Shown piece after piece: positions 55,088 through 64,000 of a DNA stretch of 64,000 nt. The notes under the pieces were generated by a model. The model was not told the DNA's origin. It saw nothing but the letters and a program-made list of their open reading frames with translations, and searched no databases. How positions within the stretch are numbered: the stretch's first letter is position 1; each line of letters begins with the position of its first letter. This DNA is from Mycolicibacter nonchromogenicus (GTDB lineage Bacteria; Actinomycetota; Actinomycetes; Mycobacteriales; Mycobacteriaceae). The DNA is taken from NCBI RefSeq assembly GCF_002101775.1, contig NZ_LQPI01000053.1:1-64000 (forward strand), written 5' to 3'. Made by a program: the position numbers and the translations under genes.

Positions 55088-56505
55088 TAGATGTCGTCCT
55101 CCCCGATCCGGTGCACGTGAATCATGTTGGTCGAGCCCTCCGTTCCCGGCGGGGCCCCCGCGACGATGACCATCAGATCGCCACGCTCGTAGCGGCCCAG
55201 ATCGAGCAGTGCCTTGTCCACCTGGCGAATCATGCCGTCGGTGGAGTGTGCCTGCGGGACGATGAAAGTCTCTGTCCCCCAGGTCATCGCCAACTGGCTG
55301 CGGACCTCGGGCATCGCGGTGAACGCCAACAACGGCAGCGGGGTGTGCAGCCGAGCCAACCGGCGCACGGTGTCGCCCGACTGGGTGAACGCCACCAATG
55401 CCTTGGCGTCCAAGCGCTCACCGATCTCGCGTGCCGCGAAGGAGATCACGCCCCGCTTGGTGCGCGGCACGTGCGTCAACGGTGGTGCCGCCGTGGAATT
55501 CTGCTCCACCGCGCAGATGATCCGGCTCATGGTCCGCACCGCATCCAGGGGGTGCTTGCCCACCGCCGTCTCGCCGGACAACATCACCGCGTCGGCCCCG
55601 TCGAGCACCGCGTTGGCCACGTCGGACGCCTCCGCCCGGGTGGGCCGGAAGTTCTCGATCATCGACTCCAGCATCTGGGTGGCCACGATCACCGGGCGCG
55701 CGTTCTCACGTGCCACCTGGATGACCCGCTTCTGCACCAGCGGCACCTCTTCGAGTGCCAGCTCCACGCCCAGATCGCCGCGGGCCACCATGACGGCGTC
55801 GAACGCCAGGACCACGGCCTCAAGGTTCTCGATGGCCTCCGGCTTCTCCAACTTGGCGACCACCGGGACGCGGCGGCCGACCCGGTCCATCACCTCGTGC
55901 ACCAGCTCCACGTCCGACGGCGAGCGCACGAACGACAGGGCCACGATGTCCACGCCGAGCGTCAGCGCGAACTCCAGGTCCTCGATGTCCTTTTCCGACA
56001 GCGCCGGAGCGGAGACCTTCATGCCCGGCAGTGACAGGCCCTTGTTATTGCTGACCGGACCACCATCGGTGACCGTGCAGACCACGTCGTCACCGTCGAT
56101 GTGCTCCACCACCAGGCCGACCTTGCCGTCGTCGACCAGCACCCGGTCGCCCGGTGCTGCATCAGCGGCGAGCTGCTTGTAGGTGGTCGACACCCGATCG
56201 TGGTCGCCGGGGCAGTCGGCGACGGTGATCCGCACCGTCTCGCCGTTGGCCCAGTACACGGGGCCGTCAGCGAAACGTCCCAAGCGGATCTTGGGACCCT
56301 GCAGGTCGGCGAGGACACCGACCGCCCGCCCGGTCGCATCCGACGCGGCGCGCACCCACTCGTAGGACGCCTGATGGTCCTCGTGGTCACCGTGGCTGAA
56401 GTTCAGCCGGGCCACGTCCATGCCCGCGTCGACCAGAGCCCGGACCATCTCCGCGGAGTTGGTCACGGGACCAAGAGTGCAGACGATCTTTCCGCGTCTA
56501 TTCAC
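55087..56505 (-). CDS. pykA: Pyruvate kinase
   Basis: A 472-residue enzyme, the same length as Rv1617, converting phosphoenolpyruvate and ADP to pyruvate and ATP. Active-site parts: GKIVCTLGP, ARLNFSHGDHEDHQ, VGVLADLQGPKIRLG, VVAKLEKPEAIEN with the catalytic Lys, MVARGDLGVELALEEVP and MLSGETAVGKHP. The C-terminal allosteric domain ends GSTNMIHVHRI. Start GTG 56505. In an operon-like run with tesB. Confidence 0.97.
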   Translation of the reverse strand: MNRRGKIVCTLGPVTNSAEMVRALVDAGMDVARLNFSHGDHEDHQASYEWVRAASDATGRAVGVLADLQGPKIRLGRFADGPVYWANGETVRITVADCPGDHDRVSTTYKQLAADAAPGDRVLVDDGKVGLVVEHIDGDDVVCTVTDGGPVSNNKGLSLPGMKVSAPALSEKDIEDLEFALTLGVDIVALSFVRSPSDVELVHEVMDRVGRRVPVVAKLEKPEAIENLEAVVLAFDAVMVARGDLGVELALEEVPLVQKRVIQVARENARPVIVATQMLESMIENFRPTRAEASDVANAVLDGADAVMLSGETAVGKHPLDAVRTMSRIICAVEQNSTAAPPLTHVPRTKRGVISFAAREIGERLDAKALVAFTQSGDTVRRLARLHTPLPLLAFTAMPEVRSQLAMTWGTETFIVPQAHSTDGMIRQVDKALLDLGRYERGDLMVIVAGAPPGTEGSTNMIHVHRIGEDDI

Positions 56506-56596
56506 GTCGCCAGCATAGTCGGGCCGGCTGAGCTGAGTTCCTCAGGAATGGTTGCGGGTAACGAAAATCCATGTGACGCACGGGTGCGGCGCGCGG

Positions 56597-56977
56597 TCAG
56601 GTGCCGTCGCGCAGCGGTAGCCCCTGCTTGTCGTGCACGCGTCCGGTGAGCATCAGGATCGCGTCGATGACACCCCAGACGAACGGCACGGTGATGCCGA
56701 GCCCGTAGGTGGTGATGGTCGCCAGCACCCCGATCACCAGCTGCACCAGGCCAAGTCGGGTCTGGCCCAGGTAGATGCGGCCGAAGCCGAGGAAACCGAA
56801 GAACCCCAACAGCTGCAGCAGCGCGGCCGTGACTTTCGACTTCGACGAATACGGTTGCCCCGTCTTCGGATGACGGCCGTAAGGCGCCCACGCGTCCGGG
56901 TAGCCCGGATAGCCCGGCGGGGGGTAGGGCTGTCCCCCGCCCTGCGGCCCGGGCGGCGGCCACGATGGAACGCTCAT
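56597..56977 (-). CDS. TM2 domain membrane protein
   Basis: A 126-residue protein. A Pro/Gly/Tyr-rich leader of about 40 residues (GGGQPYPPPGYPGYPD) precedes a TM2 domain: SKSKVTAALLQLLGFFGFLGFGRIYLGQTRLGLVQLVIG and a second helix with GITVPFVWGVIDAILMLTGRV. It lies in the Rv1615/Rv1616 region between lgt and pykA. The function of TM2 proteins is unclear. The 91-bp gap to pykA and 45-bp gap to lgt hold no gene. Confidence 0.88.
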   Translation of the reverse strand: MSVPSWPPPGPQGGGQPYPPPGYPGYPDAWAPYGRHPKTGQPYSSKSKVTAALLQLLGFFGFLGFGRIYLGQTRLGLVQLVIGVLATITTYGLGITVPFVWGVIDAILMLTGRVHDKQGLPLRDGT

Positions 56978-57022
56978 GTCTGCAGCATGCCAGAAATGCC
57001 CGATACGGTGCCGGGCCCGCTG

Positions 57023-58486
57023 TCAGCGCTGGTCAGACTGGTCAGCGGCGTCCTGTTCGGCTGACTCGTCTTCCACAGACTCGTCGGCGCCGTCTGGTTC
57101 AGCCGCGTCGTCCGCTGCGGCTTCGGGTTCCTCGGTGGTCTCGTCAGGCTGGTCGGCTTCGGCGGTGTCTGAGGCTTCGGTCACGCTGTCGGGCTCGGCT
57201 TCGTCGTCGACGGCATCGACCGCCCCGTCCGGCTCGGCCGCCACGTCACTCAGTTCGTCCGCTTCCTGCTGCTCGGTGGCCTCTGGCTCGTCGGAACTCT
57301 CCGCGTCGCCGTCCCCGGCCTTGTCGACAGCCTCGTCGGGCGCCTCTTCAGGCGTCTCGTCAGGGGCCTCTTCAGGGACCTCAGCGTCGTCCTGGGCATC
57401 GGGCTCGGCGAGCAGCTCCTGCTCGTCGGACGGCTCAGGTTCCTCATCGATGTCGTGATCGGCCGATTCGGCGTCCCCGGTAAGCCTTTTCGGCACCCGA
57501 ACCACCGTGCCGACACCCGCCACCAGTTCTTTGTCGTCCGAGCCGTCGTGCGCTGGCGGCTCGGCCTCAGACTCGGCCGGTGCGCCTGCGTCGCCGTCGG
57601 TGATCTCCGCAGGCTGCCAACCGCGACGGATGACTTCGGGATCCTCTCGCCCCTTGGTGGCAAGCAGGATGTACACCACCGCGCCAATGAACACGAAGGT
57701 CGATGTGAAGGAGTTGACCCGGATTCCGGCGATATGGGTCGCCGCGTCGTCACGGAGCAGCTCGATCCCGAAGCGGCCGATGCAGTAGCCGGCCACGTAG
57801 AGCGCGAACAACCGCCCATGCCCCATGCGGAACCGTCGGTCGGCGTAGATCAACACCAGGAACACCACGAGGTTCCACAACAATTCGTACAAGAACGTGG
57901 GCTGGACGATCTTGTAGAGCTCTCCGGTGGACACACCGTCGAGCAGATGCGGGTCGCGGACCCCGGCAGCGTCTTCGCGCCAGAAGATCTCCAGGCCCCA
58001 TGGCAGGGTGGTCTCCCGGCCGTAGAGTTCCTGATTGAAGTAGTTGCCGATGCGCCCGATCGCCTGCGCCAACACGATCCCGGGGGCAATGGCGTCGCCG
58101 AACGCCGGCAGCGGGATCCCCCGGCGTCGACATCCGATCCACGCCCCGACCCCGCCGAGCGCCACCGCACCCCAGATCCCCAGGCCGCCGTCCCAGATCC
58201 GTGGCGTGGCCTCCCATCCGACGCCGCCCTCGCCGAAGTAGGTCCGCCAGTCGGTCATCAGGTGATAGAGCCGGCCACCGATCAGTCCGAACGGGACCGC
58301 CCACAGCGCGATGTCGTAGATGACGCCCGGTTCGCCGCCGCGAGCCCGCCACCGGCGATCACCGAGCAGCAGGGCGACAACGATGCCGAAGATGATGCAC
58401 AGCGCGTAGGCCCGGATCGGCACCGGACCGAGGTGCCACACACCGCGCGCAGGACTGGGGAAATACGTGAGCCAATCCAACGTCAT
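57023..58486 (-). CDS. lgt: Prolipoprotein diacylglyceryl transferase with long acidic tail
   Basis: A 487-residue protein. Residues 1 to about 280 are the seven-helix Lgt core with GVIYDIALWAVPFGLIGGRLYH, WDGGLGIWGAVALGG, and the Lgt signature GRIGNYFNQELYGRETTLPWGL. It transfers diacylglycerol from phosphatidylglycerol to the lipobox Cys. The remaining 200 residues are a cytosolic acidic tail, mostly Glu, Asp, Ala, Pro and Ser. Mycobacterial Lgt proteins often have C-terminal extensions. The ATG overlaps the trpA stop (ATGA). Confidence 0.95.
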   Translation of the reverse strand: MTLDWLTYFPSPARGVWHLGPVPIRAYALCIIFGIVVALLLGDRRWRARGGEPGVIYDIALWAVPFGLIGGRLYHLMTDWRTYFGEGGVGWEATPRIWDGGLGIWGAVALGGVGAWIGCRRRGIPLPAFGDAIAPGIVLAQAIGRIGNYFNQELYGRETTLPWGLEIFWREDAAGVRDPHLLDGVSTGELYKIVQPTFLYELLWNLVVFLVLIYADRRFRMGHGRLFALYVAGYCIGRFGIELLRDDAATHIAGIRVNSFTSTFVFIGAVVYILLATKGREDPEVIRRGWQPAEITDGDAGAPAESEAEPPAHDGSDDKELVAGVGTVVRVPKRLTGDAESADHDIDEEPEPSDEQELLAEPDAQDDAEVPEEAPDETPEEAPDEAVDKAGDGDAESSDEPEATEQQEADELSDVAAEPDGAVDAVDDEAEPDSVTEASDTAEADQPDETTEEPEAAADDAAEPDGADESVEDESAEQDAADQSDQR

Positions 58487-59289
58487 CGCGTGGAAACCTT
58501 TTGCCGCACACCGGAAGCCAACTCTTGTGTCAACGCCCGAAGCTCGGGCAGTCCGGCCGCGAGCGCGGTGACCAGCGCCGAGCCGACGATGACACCGTCG
58601 GTGTAGGCGCCGATCTCGGCGGCCTGCGCCCCCGAGCGCACACCCAGCCCCACCCCGACGGGGATGTCGGAGATCTCCCGCACCCTGGCCACCAGTTCCG
58701 GCGCCGCATTCGACACGGTGTTGCGGGCGCCGGTGACGCCCATGGTGGAAGCGGCGTAGACGAATCCGCTGGTCGCCTTGACGGTCTCGGACAGGCGCTG
58801 CGGTGTCGAGGAGGGCGCCACCAGGAAGATCCGATCCAACGCGTGCTGTTCGGAGGCGGCCAACCAGTCATCTGCTTCGTCGACGATCAGATCCGGGGTG
58901 ATCAGACCCAGTCCACCGGCCGACGCCAGATCACGGGCGAACGCATCCACGCCGTAACGCAGCACCGGATTCCAGTAGGTCATGACCACGGCACGCCCGC
59001 CGGCGTTGGTGATGGCCTCGACCGCGGTCAGTGTGTCGCGCACCCGAACCCCGCCCTGCAAGGCGGTTTCGGTGGCGCGGGCGATGGTCGGGCCGTCCAT
59101 TCCCGGATCGGAATAGGGCACTCCGACTTCGATGAGGTCACACCCGGATTCGACGAGGGCGGTCAACGCGGCGATGGAACCCGCTACGTCCGGGTAGCCG
59201 GTCGGCAGATAGCCGATCAGCGCAGCGCGGCCCTCGGCTCGGCACGCGGCGAACATCGGGGCCAGCCGGTCGCCGGCGTGATCGCTCAC
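58483..59289 (-). CDS. trpA: Tryptophan synthase alpha subunit
   Basis: A 268-residue TIM-barrel enzyme that cleaves indole-3-glycerol phosphate. The catalytic residues lie in [21 protein letters not shown] (Glu and Asp) and the phosphate site in [20 protein letters not shown] 59289 overlaps the trpB stop (GTGA) and is preferred to the longer start. Works as an alpha2beta2 complex with TrpB and passes indole through a tunnel. Confidence 0.97.
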   Translation of the reverse strand: MSDHAGDRLAPMFAACRAEGRAALIGYLPTGYPDVAGSIAALTALVESGCDLIEVGVPYSDPGMDGPTIARATETALQGGVRVRDTLTAVEAITNAGGRAVVMTYWNPVLRYGVDAFARDLASAGGLGLITPDLIVDEADDWLAASEQHALDRIFLVAPSSTPQRLSETVKATSGFVYAASTMGVTGARNTVSNAAPELVARVREISDIPVGVGLGVRSGAQAAEIGAYTDGVIVGSALVTALAAGLPELRALTQELASGVRQKVSTR

Positions 59290-60554
59290 GACGCGTCTCC
59301 TGATTCGTCGAAGAGACCGAACCACTTGGCCGCCGTCTCCACGTCCTTGTCGCCACGACCGGACACGTTGACCACGATGACCTTGCCGGGTCCCAGCTCG
59401 GTCGCCAGCTTCAGCGCACCGGCCACTGCGTGTGCAGATTCGATTGCCGGAATGATTCCCTCAGTGCGGCAAAGGATTCCGAAAGCATCCATGGCCTCGG
59501 TGTCGGTGATCGGTCGGTACTCGGCGCGCCCGATCTCTCGAAGAAAGGCGTGCTCCGGGCCCACTCCCGGGTAATCCAGCCCGGCGGAGATCGAATGCGA
59601 CTCGATGGTCTGACCGTCGTCGTCCTGCAGCAGGTAGGAGAACGATCCCTGGAAGGCGCCGGGTGATCCCCCGGCGAATGTCGCCGCGTGCCGGCCGGTG
59701 TCGACGCCGTCGCCGCCGGCTTCGAAGCCGATCAACCGGACCGTGGGGTCGTCGAGAAAGGCGTGGAAGATGCCGATGGCGTTCGATCCGCCACCCACGC
59801 ATGCCACCACGGCGTCGGGCAGTCGGCCCGCCATCTGCTGGATCTGGACACGGGTCTCCAGGCCGACGATCCGCTGGAAGTCGCGCACCATGGTCGGAAA
59901 CGGGTGGGGTCCAGCGGCCGTGCCGAAGCAGTAATAGGTGCGATCAGCGTTGGTCACCCAATCACGGAACGCCTCGTTGATGGCGTCCTTGAGGGTCTGC
60001 GAACCGGATTCGACCGAGACAACCTCGGCGCCCAGCAGTCGCATTCGTGCCACGTTGAGCGCCTGCCGGCGCGTGTCGACGGCACCCATGTAGATCACGC
60101 ACTCCAGGCCGAGCAGGGCGCAGGCGGTGGCGGTGGCGACTCCGTGCTGACCGGCGCCGGTCTCGGCGATCACCCGGGTCTTGCCCATGTGACGGGCCAG
60201 CAGAGCCTGGCCGAGCACGTTGTTGATCTTGTGGGAACCGGTGTGGTTCAGGTCTTCTCGCTTCAAGAAGATGCGGGCCCCGCCGGCGTGCGCGGTCAGG
60301 CGCTCGGCCTCATACAGCGGCGAAGGACGGCCGGTGTAGTGCGTCTGCAGGTTGTCGAGGGTGTCCAAGAACTCCCGGTCGTTGCGCACCTTGTCGTAGG
60401 CGGCGGTGACCTCTTCGATGACGGCCATCAGTGCTTCGGCGACGTAACGGCCACCGTAGACACCGAAGTGCCCACGAGCATCCGGATCGTGTGCGGTCGG
60501 TTCAGCCACTCCGGCGCTGGCGCGCGGAAGACTCGGGGGCGAGGTGTCTGACAT
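59286..60554 (-). CDS. trpB: Tryptophan synthase beta subunit
   Basis: A 422-residue PLP enzyme that condenses indole with serine. The PLP Lys is in [15 protein letters not shown], the catalytic Glu in [15 protein letters not shown], and the phosphate-binding glycine loop is [11 protein letters not shown]. The ATG follows the trpC TAA with no gap. The first 25 residues are a variable leader. Confidence 0.98.
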   Translation of the reverse strand: MSDTSPPSLPRASAGVAEPTAHDPDARGHFGVYGGRYVAEALMAVIEEVTAAYDKVRNDREFLDTLDNLQTHYTGRPSPLYEAERLTAHAGGARIFLKREDLNHTGSHKINNVLGQALLARHMGKTRVIAETGAGQHGVATATACALLGLECVIYMGAVDTRRQALNVARMRLLGAEVVSVESGSQTLKDAINEAFRDWVTNADRTYYCFGTAAGPHPFPTMVRDFQRIVGLETRVQIQQMAGRLPDAVVACVGGGSNAIGIFHAFLDDPTVRLIGFEAGGDGVDTGRHAATFAGGSPGAFQGSFSYLLQDDDGQTIESHSISAGLDYPGVGPEHAFLREIGRAEYRPITDTEAMDAFGILCRTEGIIPAIESAHAVAGALKLATELGPGKVIVVNVSGRGDKDVETAAKWFGLFDESGDAS

Positions 60555-61373
60555 TTAGCGGGCCGGCTTCGGGCAGGACGGATGCTTACCCGCACTGACC
60601 AAATCGGCAACGGCCGCCCGCGGGTCGCCACTGGTGACCAGTCCCTCACCGACCAGGACGGCGTCCGCGCCGGCACCGGCGTAGCCCAGCAGGTCCGCGG
60701 TGCCCCGCACCCCGGACTCGGCGATCTTGACCACCTCGGTGGGCAGTCCGGGAGCGATCCGCGCGAAGCAGTCGCGGTCGACCTCCAGCGTGGTCAGGTC
60801 ACGCGCATTGACGCCGATCACCTTGGCGCCGGCGGTCAACGCACGGTCAGCCTCTTCCTCGGTGTGCACCTCGACCAGTGCGGTCATGCCGAGTGACTCG
60901 GTGCGGTCCAGCATCGACTCCAGTGCCTGCTGCTCGAGCGCGGCCACAATCAGCAGCAGCATGTCTGCGCCGTGGGCCCGAGCCTCGTGAATCTGGTAGG
61001 GACTGACGATAAAGTCCTTGCGCAGCACCGGGACCGACACCGCAGCACGCACGGCGTCCAGATCGGCCAGCGAGCCGTTGAACCGGCGCTGTTCGGTCAG
61101 CACGCTGATCGCACGGGCTCCGCCGTCGGCGTAGGAACTGGCCAGTTCCGCCGGGTCGCCGATGGGTGCCAGCTGGCCCTTGGACGGACTGGCGCGCTTC
61201 ACCTCGGCGATGACCGCGATGCCGGGCTCGCGCAGCGCCGCCATCACATCCAGTGGCGGCGGCATGGCTTCGGCCGCTGCCTTGACTTCCGCGAGCGGAA
61301 CCAGGGCCTCCCGGGCGGCAAGGTCGGCGCAGACTCCCTCGATGATGGAATCGAGAACGGATGCCGAAGTCAT
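60555..61373 (-). CDS. trpC: Indole-3-glycerol phosphate synthase
   Basis: A 272-residue (beta/alpha)8 enzyme that closes the indole ring from CdRP. Motifs: [15 protein letters not shown] near residue 54, [20 protein letters not shown] near 114, [13 protein letters not shown] near 164, [13 protein letters not shown] near 185 and [12 protein letters not shown] near 215. The 82-bp gap upstream to the trp-associated membrane gene contains no gene. No trpF is present here, as in other mycobacteria where PriA supplies that activity. Confidence 0.97.
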   Translation of the reverse strand: MTSASVLDSIIEGVCADLAAREALVPLAEVKAAAEAMPPPLDVMAALREPGIAVIAEVKRASPSKGQLAPIGDPAELASSYADGGARAISVLTEQRRFNGSLADLDAVRAAVSVPVLRKDFIVSPYQIHEARAHGADMLLLIVAALEQQALESMLDRTESLGMTALVEVHTEEEADRALTAGAKVIGVNARDLTTLEVDRDCFARIAPGLPTEVVKIAESGVRGTADLLGYAGAGADAVLVGEGLVTSGDPRAAVADLVSAGKHPSCPKPAR

Positions 61374-61455
61374 GACTGCCGCTTCCTCTCCCGCGTCCGG
61401 TGGACCTTCGTCGAAGACCTTTATCGAAGGGTAACGACCGTCGCCGCCCGAGGTG

Positions 61456-62127
61456 TCACCGGCCCTCGACGTCCGGCTCGGCGGACCCGTTTTCGGGGTC
61501 CCCGGTGGGGTCGCGGCCCTCGTCGAGCGCGTCCCACATCATGCGTTCCGACAACTGCGAGCCGGCCGGGCCGCCGCGGTTGCCCGACTGCGGATCACGC
61601 GCAGCCGCCCGGCGCTCCGCAGGGGCCGAATATTTGGTGAGGCGGCCGGTGTTGTGTGCCGCCACGCGCATCAACAGCACCGCCGCAGCCAGGACAGCCA
61701 GGGCCGCGACCAGGCTCAACACGGCGCCGATGAACCGGCGCTCGGTGCCCAGCAGCGAAGTCAGCGGGATTTCGGCGATGTCCAGGGCCCTCAGGGTGAT
61801 GTCGCGGGCAACCCACAGGCTGGTGGCCAGATATCCGCACGCCAGGCTCACCGCGGCCAGCACCACCGCCAGCACCCGTAGTTGCCATCCGCGCGCCGCC
61901 ATCGCGGCGACGGCGGAGGCCAGGCACAGCAGCGCCAGGGGCAACAGCGCCGTCGACCAGGACGCGCCGGTGAGGGTGATCTGCTTGGGCTGCCCGAGCC
62001 CGTCGAACGAGCGGATCAGGACCCACGGCAGCCGAGCGGCGCCCCAGAGTCCCCCGGCGGCCGCCACCATCAGCAGTTGGGCCCCGCGCAGCGCGCGGGT
62101 GTCGTTGCGTTCCCGACCGTCAGCCAT
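61456..62127 (-). CDS. Trp-biosynthesis-associated membrane protein
   Basis: A 223-residue protein with four predicted helices ([59 protein letters not shown] and [18 protein letters not shown]). It corresponds to Rv1610 and the actinobacterial family found between trpE and trpC. The C-terminus is cytosolic. Its ATG overlaps the trpE stop by 8 bp (ATGGCTGA). It may transport or sense tryptophan or precursors; no function is proven. Confidence 0.9.
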   Translation of the reverse strand: MADGRERNDTRALRGAQLLMVAAAGGLWGAARLPWVLIRSFDGLGQPKQITLTGASWSTALLPLALLCLASAVAAMAARGWQLRVLAVVLAAVSLACGYLATSLWVARDITLRALDIAEIPLTSLLGTERRFIGAVLSLVAALAVLAAAVLLMRVAAHNTGRLTKYSAPAERRAAARDPQSGNRGGPAGSQLSERMMWDALDEGRDPTGDPENGSAEPDVEGR

Positions 62128-63661
62128 CGGACCCGGGCGGCGCCAGGGTCTCGGCGGCGGCGATCGCGGCCAACACTGCCCGGGCCTTGTTGGATGCCTC
62201 GGTGTATTCATAGGGGCCGTTGGAATCGGCCACCACCCCGCCGCCGGCCTGGACGTAGGCGGTGCCGTCGCGCATCAACGCGGTGCGGATCGCGATGGCG
62301 AAGTCGGCGTTGCCGGCGAAGTCCAGATAGCCGACGACGCCGCCGTAGAGGCCGCGCCGGGTCTTCTCGACCTCCTCGATCAGCTCCATGGCACGCACCT
62401 TGGGCGCTCCGGACAGGGTGCCGGCCGGGAAGCAGGCCGTCACCGCGTCCAGCGCGGTCCGGTCTTCGGCGAGCCCTCCGGTGACGGTGGACACCAGGTG
62501 CATGACGTGGCTGTAGCGCTCGATGTGGCTGTAGTCGCTGACCCGCACGCTGCCCGGAACGCACACTCGGCCCAGGTCGTTGCGGCCCAGATCGACCAGC
62601 ATCAGGTGCTCGGCGCGTTCCTTCTCGTCGTTCAGCAGGTCCTTGGCCAGCAGCTGGTCTTCGTCCTCGGTCGCGCCACGCCACCGGGTTCCGGCGATCG
62701 GGTGGGTGGTCGCCCGGCCGTCCTGCACGGTCACCAGCGCCTCGGGGCTGGAGCCCACGATGGAAAAGGCCAATCCCCCGTCGTCGTCGGGCACCTGCAG
62801 CAGGTACATGTACGGGCTGGGATTGGACACCCGCAACATTCGGTAGACATCGAGCGGGTCGGCCGCGGTCGTCATCTCGAAGCGCTGCGACGGAACCACC
62901 TGAAACGCCTCGCCGGCCTCGATCTCGCCGACCAGGCGTTCGACGATCTCCCCGTATTCCTCTGGGGTGCGCTGGCCGCGGTAGACCGGGTCGGGCCGAT
63001 CGAAAATGGCGACGCTGGACTCCAGCGGCTGACTCAGCGCCTTGGCCATCACCTCGAGGCGGGCGACCGCGTCGTCGTAGGCCTCATCGACGCGCTCGTC
63101 GGTGCCGTTCCAGTTGACCGCGTTGGCGATCAGCGTGATGGTGCCCTCGTGGTGGTCGACGGCGGCCATGTCGGTGGCCAGCAGCAGCAGCATGTCGGGC
63201 AGCGCCAGGTCATCGACGGCCAGCTCGGGAAGCCGCTCCAGGCGGCGCACCAGGTCGTAGGTGAAGAATCCCACCAGGCCACTGGACAGCGGGGGCAGGC
63301 CCGCGATGGCGGCGGTCTCCAGCAGGGTCAGCGTCTGGCGCAGCGCCTGCAAGGGGTCACCGCCGGTGGGGGCATCCTGCGGCGCAGCACCCAGCCACAC
63401 CGCTTCGCCATCGCGCACCGTCAGCGCCGAGGTCGTGCCGGCGCCGATGAACGACCACCGCGACCACGACCGGCCGTTCTCGGCCGACTCCAGCAGGAAG
63501 GTTCCGGGGCGGTTGGCGGCCAGCTTGCGGTACGCCGACAGCGGGGTCTCGGCGTCGGCCAGCACCTTGCGGGTCACCGGGACCACACGGTGCTCAGCCG
63601 CCAGCGCCCGGAAGTCCGCCCGGGAGGTGACGCCGACCGTAGAGGTGCTCGTGGTTTGCAC
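62120..63661 (-). CDS. trpE: Anthranilate synthase component I
   Basis: A 513-residue chorismate-using enzyme that starts tryptophan synthesis. The tryptophan feedback site includes [17 protein letters not shown] near residue 55. Catalytic motifs: [57 protein letters not shown] and [15 protein letters not shown] 63661 is the usual start; an in-frame ATG at 63694 would add [11 protein letters not shown] with two Trp codons. TrpG is not in the window. Confidence 0.97.
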   Translation of the reverse strand: MQTTSTSTVGVTSRADFRALAAEHRVVPVTRKVLADAETPLSAYRKLAANRPGTFLLESAENGRSWSRWSFIGAGTTSALTVRDGEAVWLGAAPQDAPTGGDPLQALRQTLTLLETAAIAGLPPLSSGLVGFFTYDLVRRLERLPELAVDDLALPDMLLLLATDMAAVDHHEGTITLIANAVNWNGTDERVDEAYDDAVARLEVMAKALSQPLESSVAIFDRPDPVYRGQRTPEEYGEIVERLVGEIEAGEAFQVVPSQRFEMTTAADPLDVYRMLRVSNPSPYMYLLQVPDDDGGLAFSIVGSSPEALVTVQDGRATTHPIAGTRWRGATEDEDQLLAKDLLNDEKERAEHLMLVDLGRNDLGRVCVPGSVRVSDYSHIERYSHVMHLVSTVTGGLAEDRTALDAVTACFPAGTLSGAPKVRAMELIEEVEKTRRGLYGGVVGYLDFAGNADFAIAIRTALMRDGTAYVQAGGGVVADSNGPYEYTEASNKARAVLAAIAAAETLAPPGSDG

Positions 63662-63749
63662 GCGCCCATCTTCCCAGACCCAACAGCGGCTCATCTGCGC
63701 CCACCACTATCGCCGCCGCGACACGCGCACCCGGAGTAGCCTAACCGCC

Positions 63750-64000
63750 ATGAAAACCGGTGACACCGTGGCCGACTTCGAGCTCCCCGACCAGAGCGGG
63801 GCGCCGCGCCGGCTCAGCGACCTACTGGCCGACGGGCCGGTGGTGCTGTTCTTCTATCCGGCCGCCATGACGCCGGGATGCACCAAGGAGGCCTGCCACT
63901 TCCGCGACCTGGCCGGCGAGTTCGCCGCCGTCGGGGCCACCCGGGTGGGGATCAGTGCTGACGCGGTGGCCAAGCAGGCCAAGTTCGCCGACCAACAGGG
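63750..64000 (+). CDS. bcpB: Peroxiredoxin BcpB (Bcp/PrxQ family), 3' truncated by the window
   Basis: The first 83 codons of a thiol peroxidase, running off the window end. The sequence reads MKTGDTVADFELPDQSG, then VLFFYPAAMTPGCTKEACHFRD, with the peroxidatic Cys in TPGCTKEAC (the second Cys is the Bcp resolving-type position). It corresponds to Rv1608c, also divergent from trpE. It detoxifies peroxides with thioredoxin. The 88-bp gap to trpE holds both promoters. Confidence 0.9.
   Translation, partial: MKTGDTVADFELPDQSGAPRRLSDLLADGPVVLFFYPAAMTPGCTKEACHFRDLAGEFAAVGATRVGISADAVAKQAKFADQQ

Noticed and set aside
61400..63739. Long plus-strand open frame of about 779 codons
   Set aside because: It is antisense to trpE and its neighbour; composition is that of an antisense shadow.

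Overview
The window is high-GC, gene-dense actinobacterial DNA, almost certainly from a non-tuberculous member of the Mycobacteriaceae. The reasons are the gene content (rbpA, pafABC, tatAC, lppI, lipT, pdtaR, DUF732 and DUF4333 secreted proteins, a mycothiol-type ArsC) and long runs of gene order that match M. tuberculosis as I recall it. The species cannot be fixed from sequence alone. Lnt and Ppm1 are separate genes, as in M. smegmatis, not one fused protein as in M. tuberculosis.

Layout. 1-3.8 kb is an accessory arsenic island: an insertion-sequence end with a gene fragment, then arsR divergent from a translationally coupled arsM-acr3-arsC operon, closed by a 20-bp perfect inverted repeat. 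3.8-11.9 kb holds stress and metabolic genes: a CPA2 antiporter, hemerythrin, CPBP protease, FMN reductase, TSUP exporter, an Lcp-like oxygenase with a divergent TetR regulator, an SDR and a secreted protein. 12-15.3 kb has a DUF732 protein and aconitase. 15.3-34.6 kb follows the M. tuberculosis Rv2038c-Rv2054 order (sugar ABC importer, pncA, lipT, lppI, rbpA, ppm1, lnt, amidohydrolase, fxsA, dienelactone hydrolase). It is interrupted by a 4.5-kb block at 19.5-24.0 kb with a YhgE-type membrane protein, a degenerate ABC-ATPase-like partner, an ECF41 sigma factor, a DoxX-like protein and a Mop/TOBE regulator. 34.6-48.2 kb continues with ric, F420/PPOX proteins, a phage-repressor-like regulator, then pepE, a 5'-3' exonuclease, a DUF4333 protein, helY, tatC, tatA and pafC-pafB-pafA (Rv2073c-Rv2097c order). 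At about 48.2 kb the order jumps, with inverted orientation, to the Rv1626-Rv1608c segment: pdtaR, tRNA-Leu, adenylate cyclase, tesB, pykA, lgt, trpA-trpB-trpC, a trp-associated membrane protein, trpE and the start of bcpB at the window edge.

How genes work together. The ars genes methylate, export and reduce arsenic under ArsR. Lgt (57 kb), Lnt and Ppm1 cover lipoprotein maturation and mannosyl-donor supply for lipoproteins and glycolipids that are encoded locally (LppI, the sugar-binding protein). TatA/TatC are co-located with a predicted Tat-exported sugar-binding protein. PafA ligates Pup, while PafB/PafC control DNA-damage transcription; the proteasome core is not in the window. The trp genes form one co-directional operon, many with 4- or 8-nt stop/start overlaps.

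The most interesting unexplained signal is a family of tandem ~55-bp palindromic repeats at three separate intergenic sites (27.3, 44.5 and 51.5 kb). They share outer and inner inverted arms, and one inner base pair is swapped in a compensatory way between loci. Also notable are an in-frame DUF2784-PncA reading frame, a SigH/SigE-type promoter before rbpA, a tRNA-Leu with a short variable loop and a probable inversion breakpoint at 48.2 kb.
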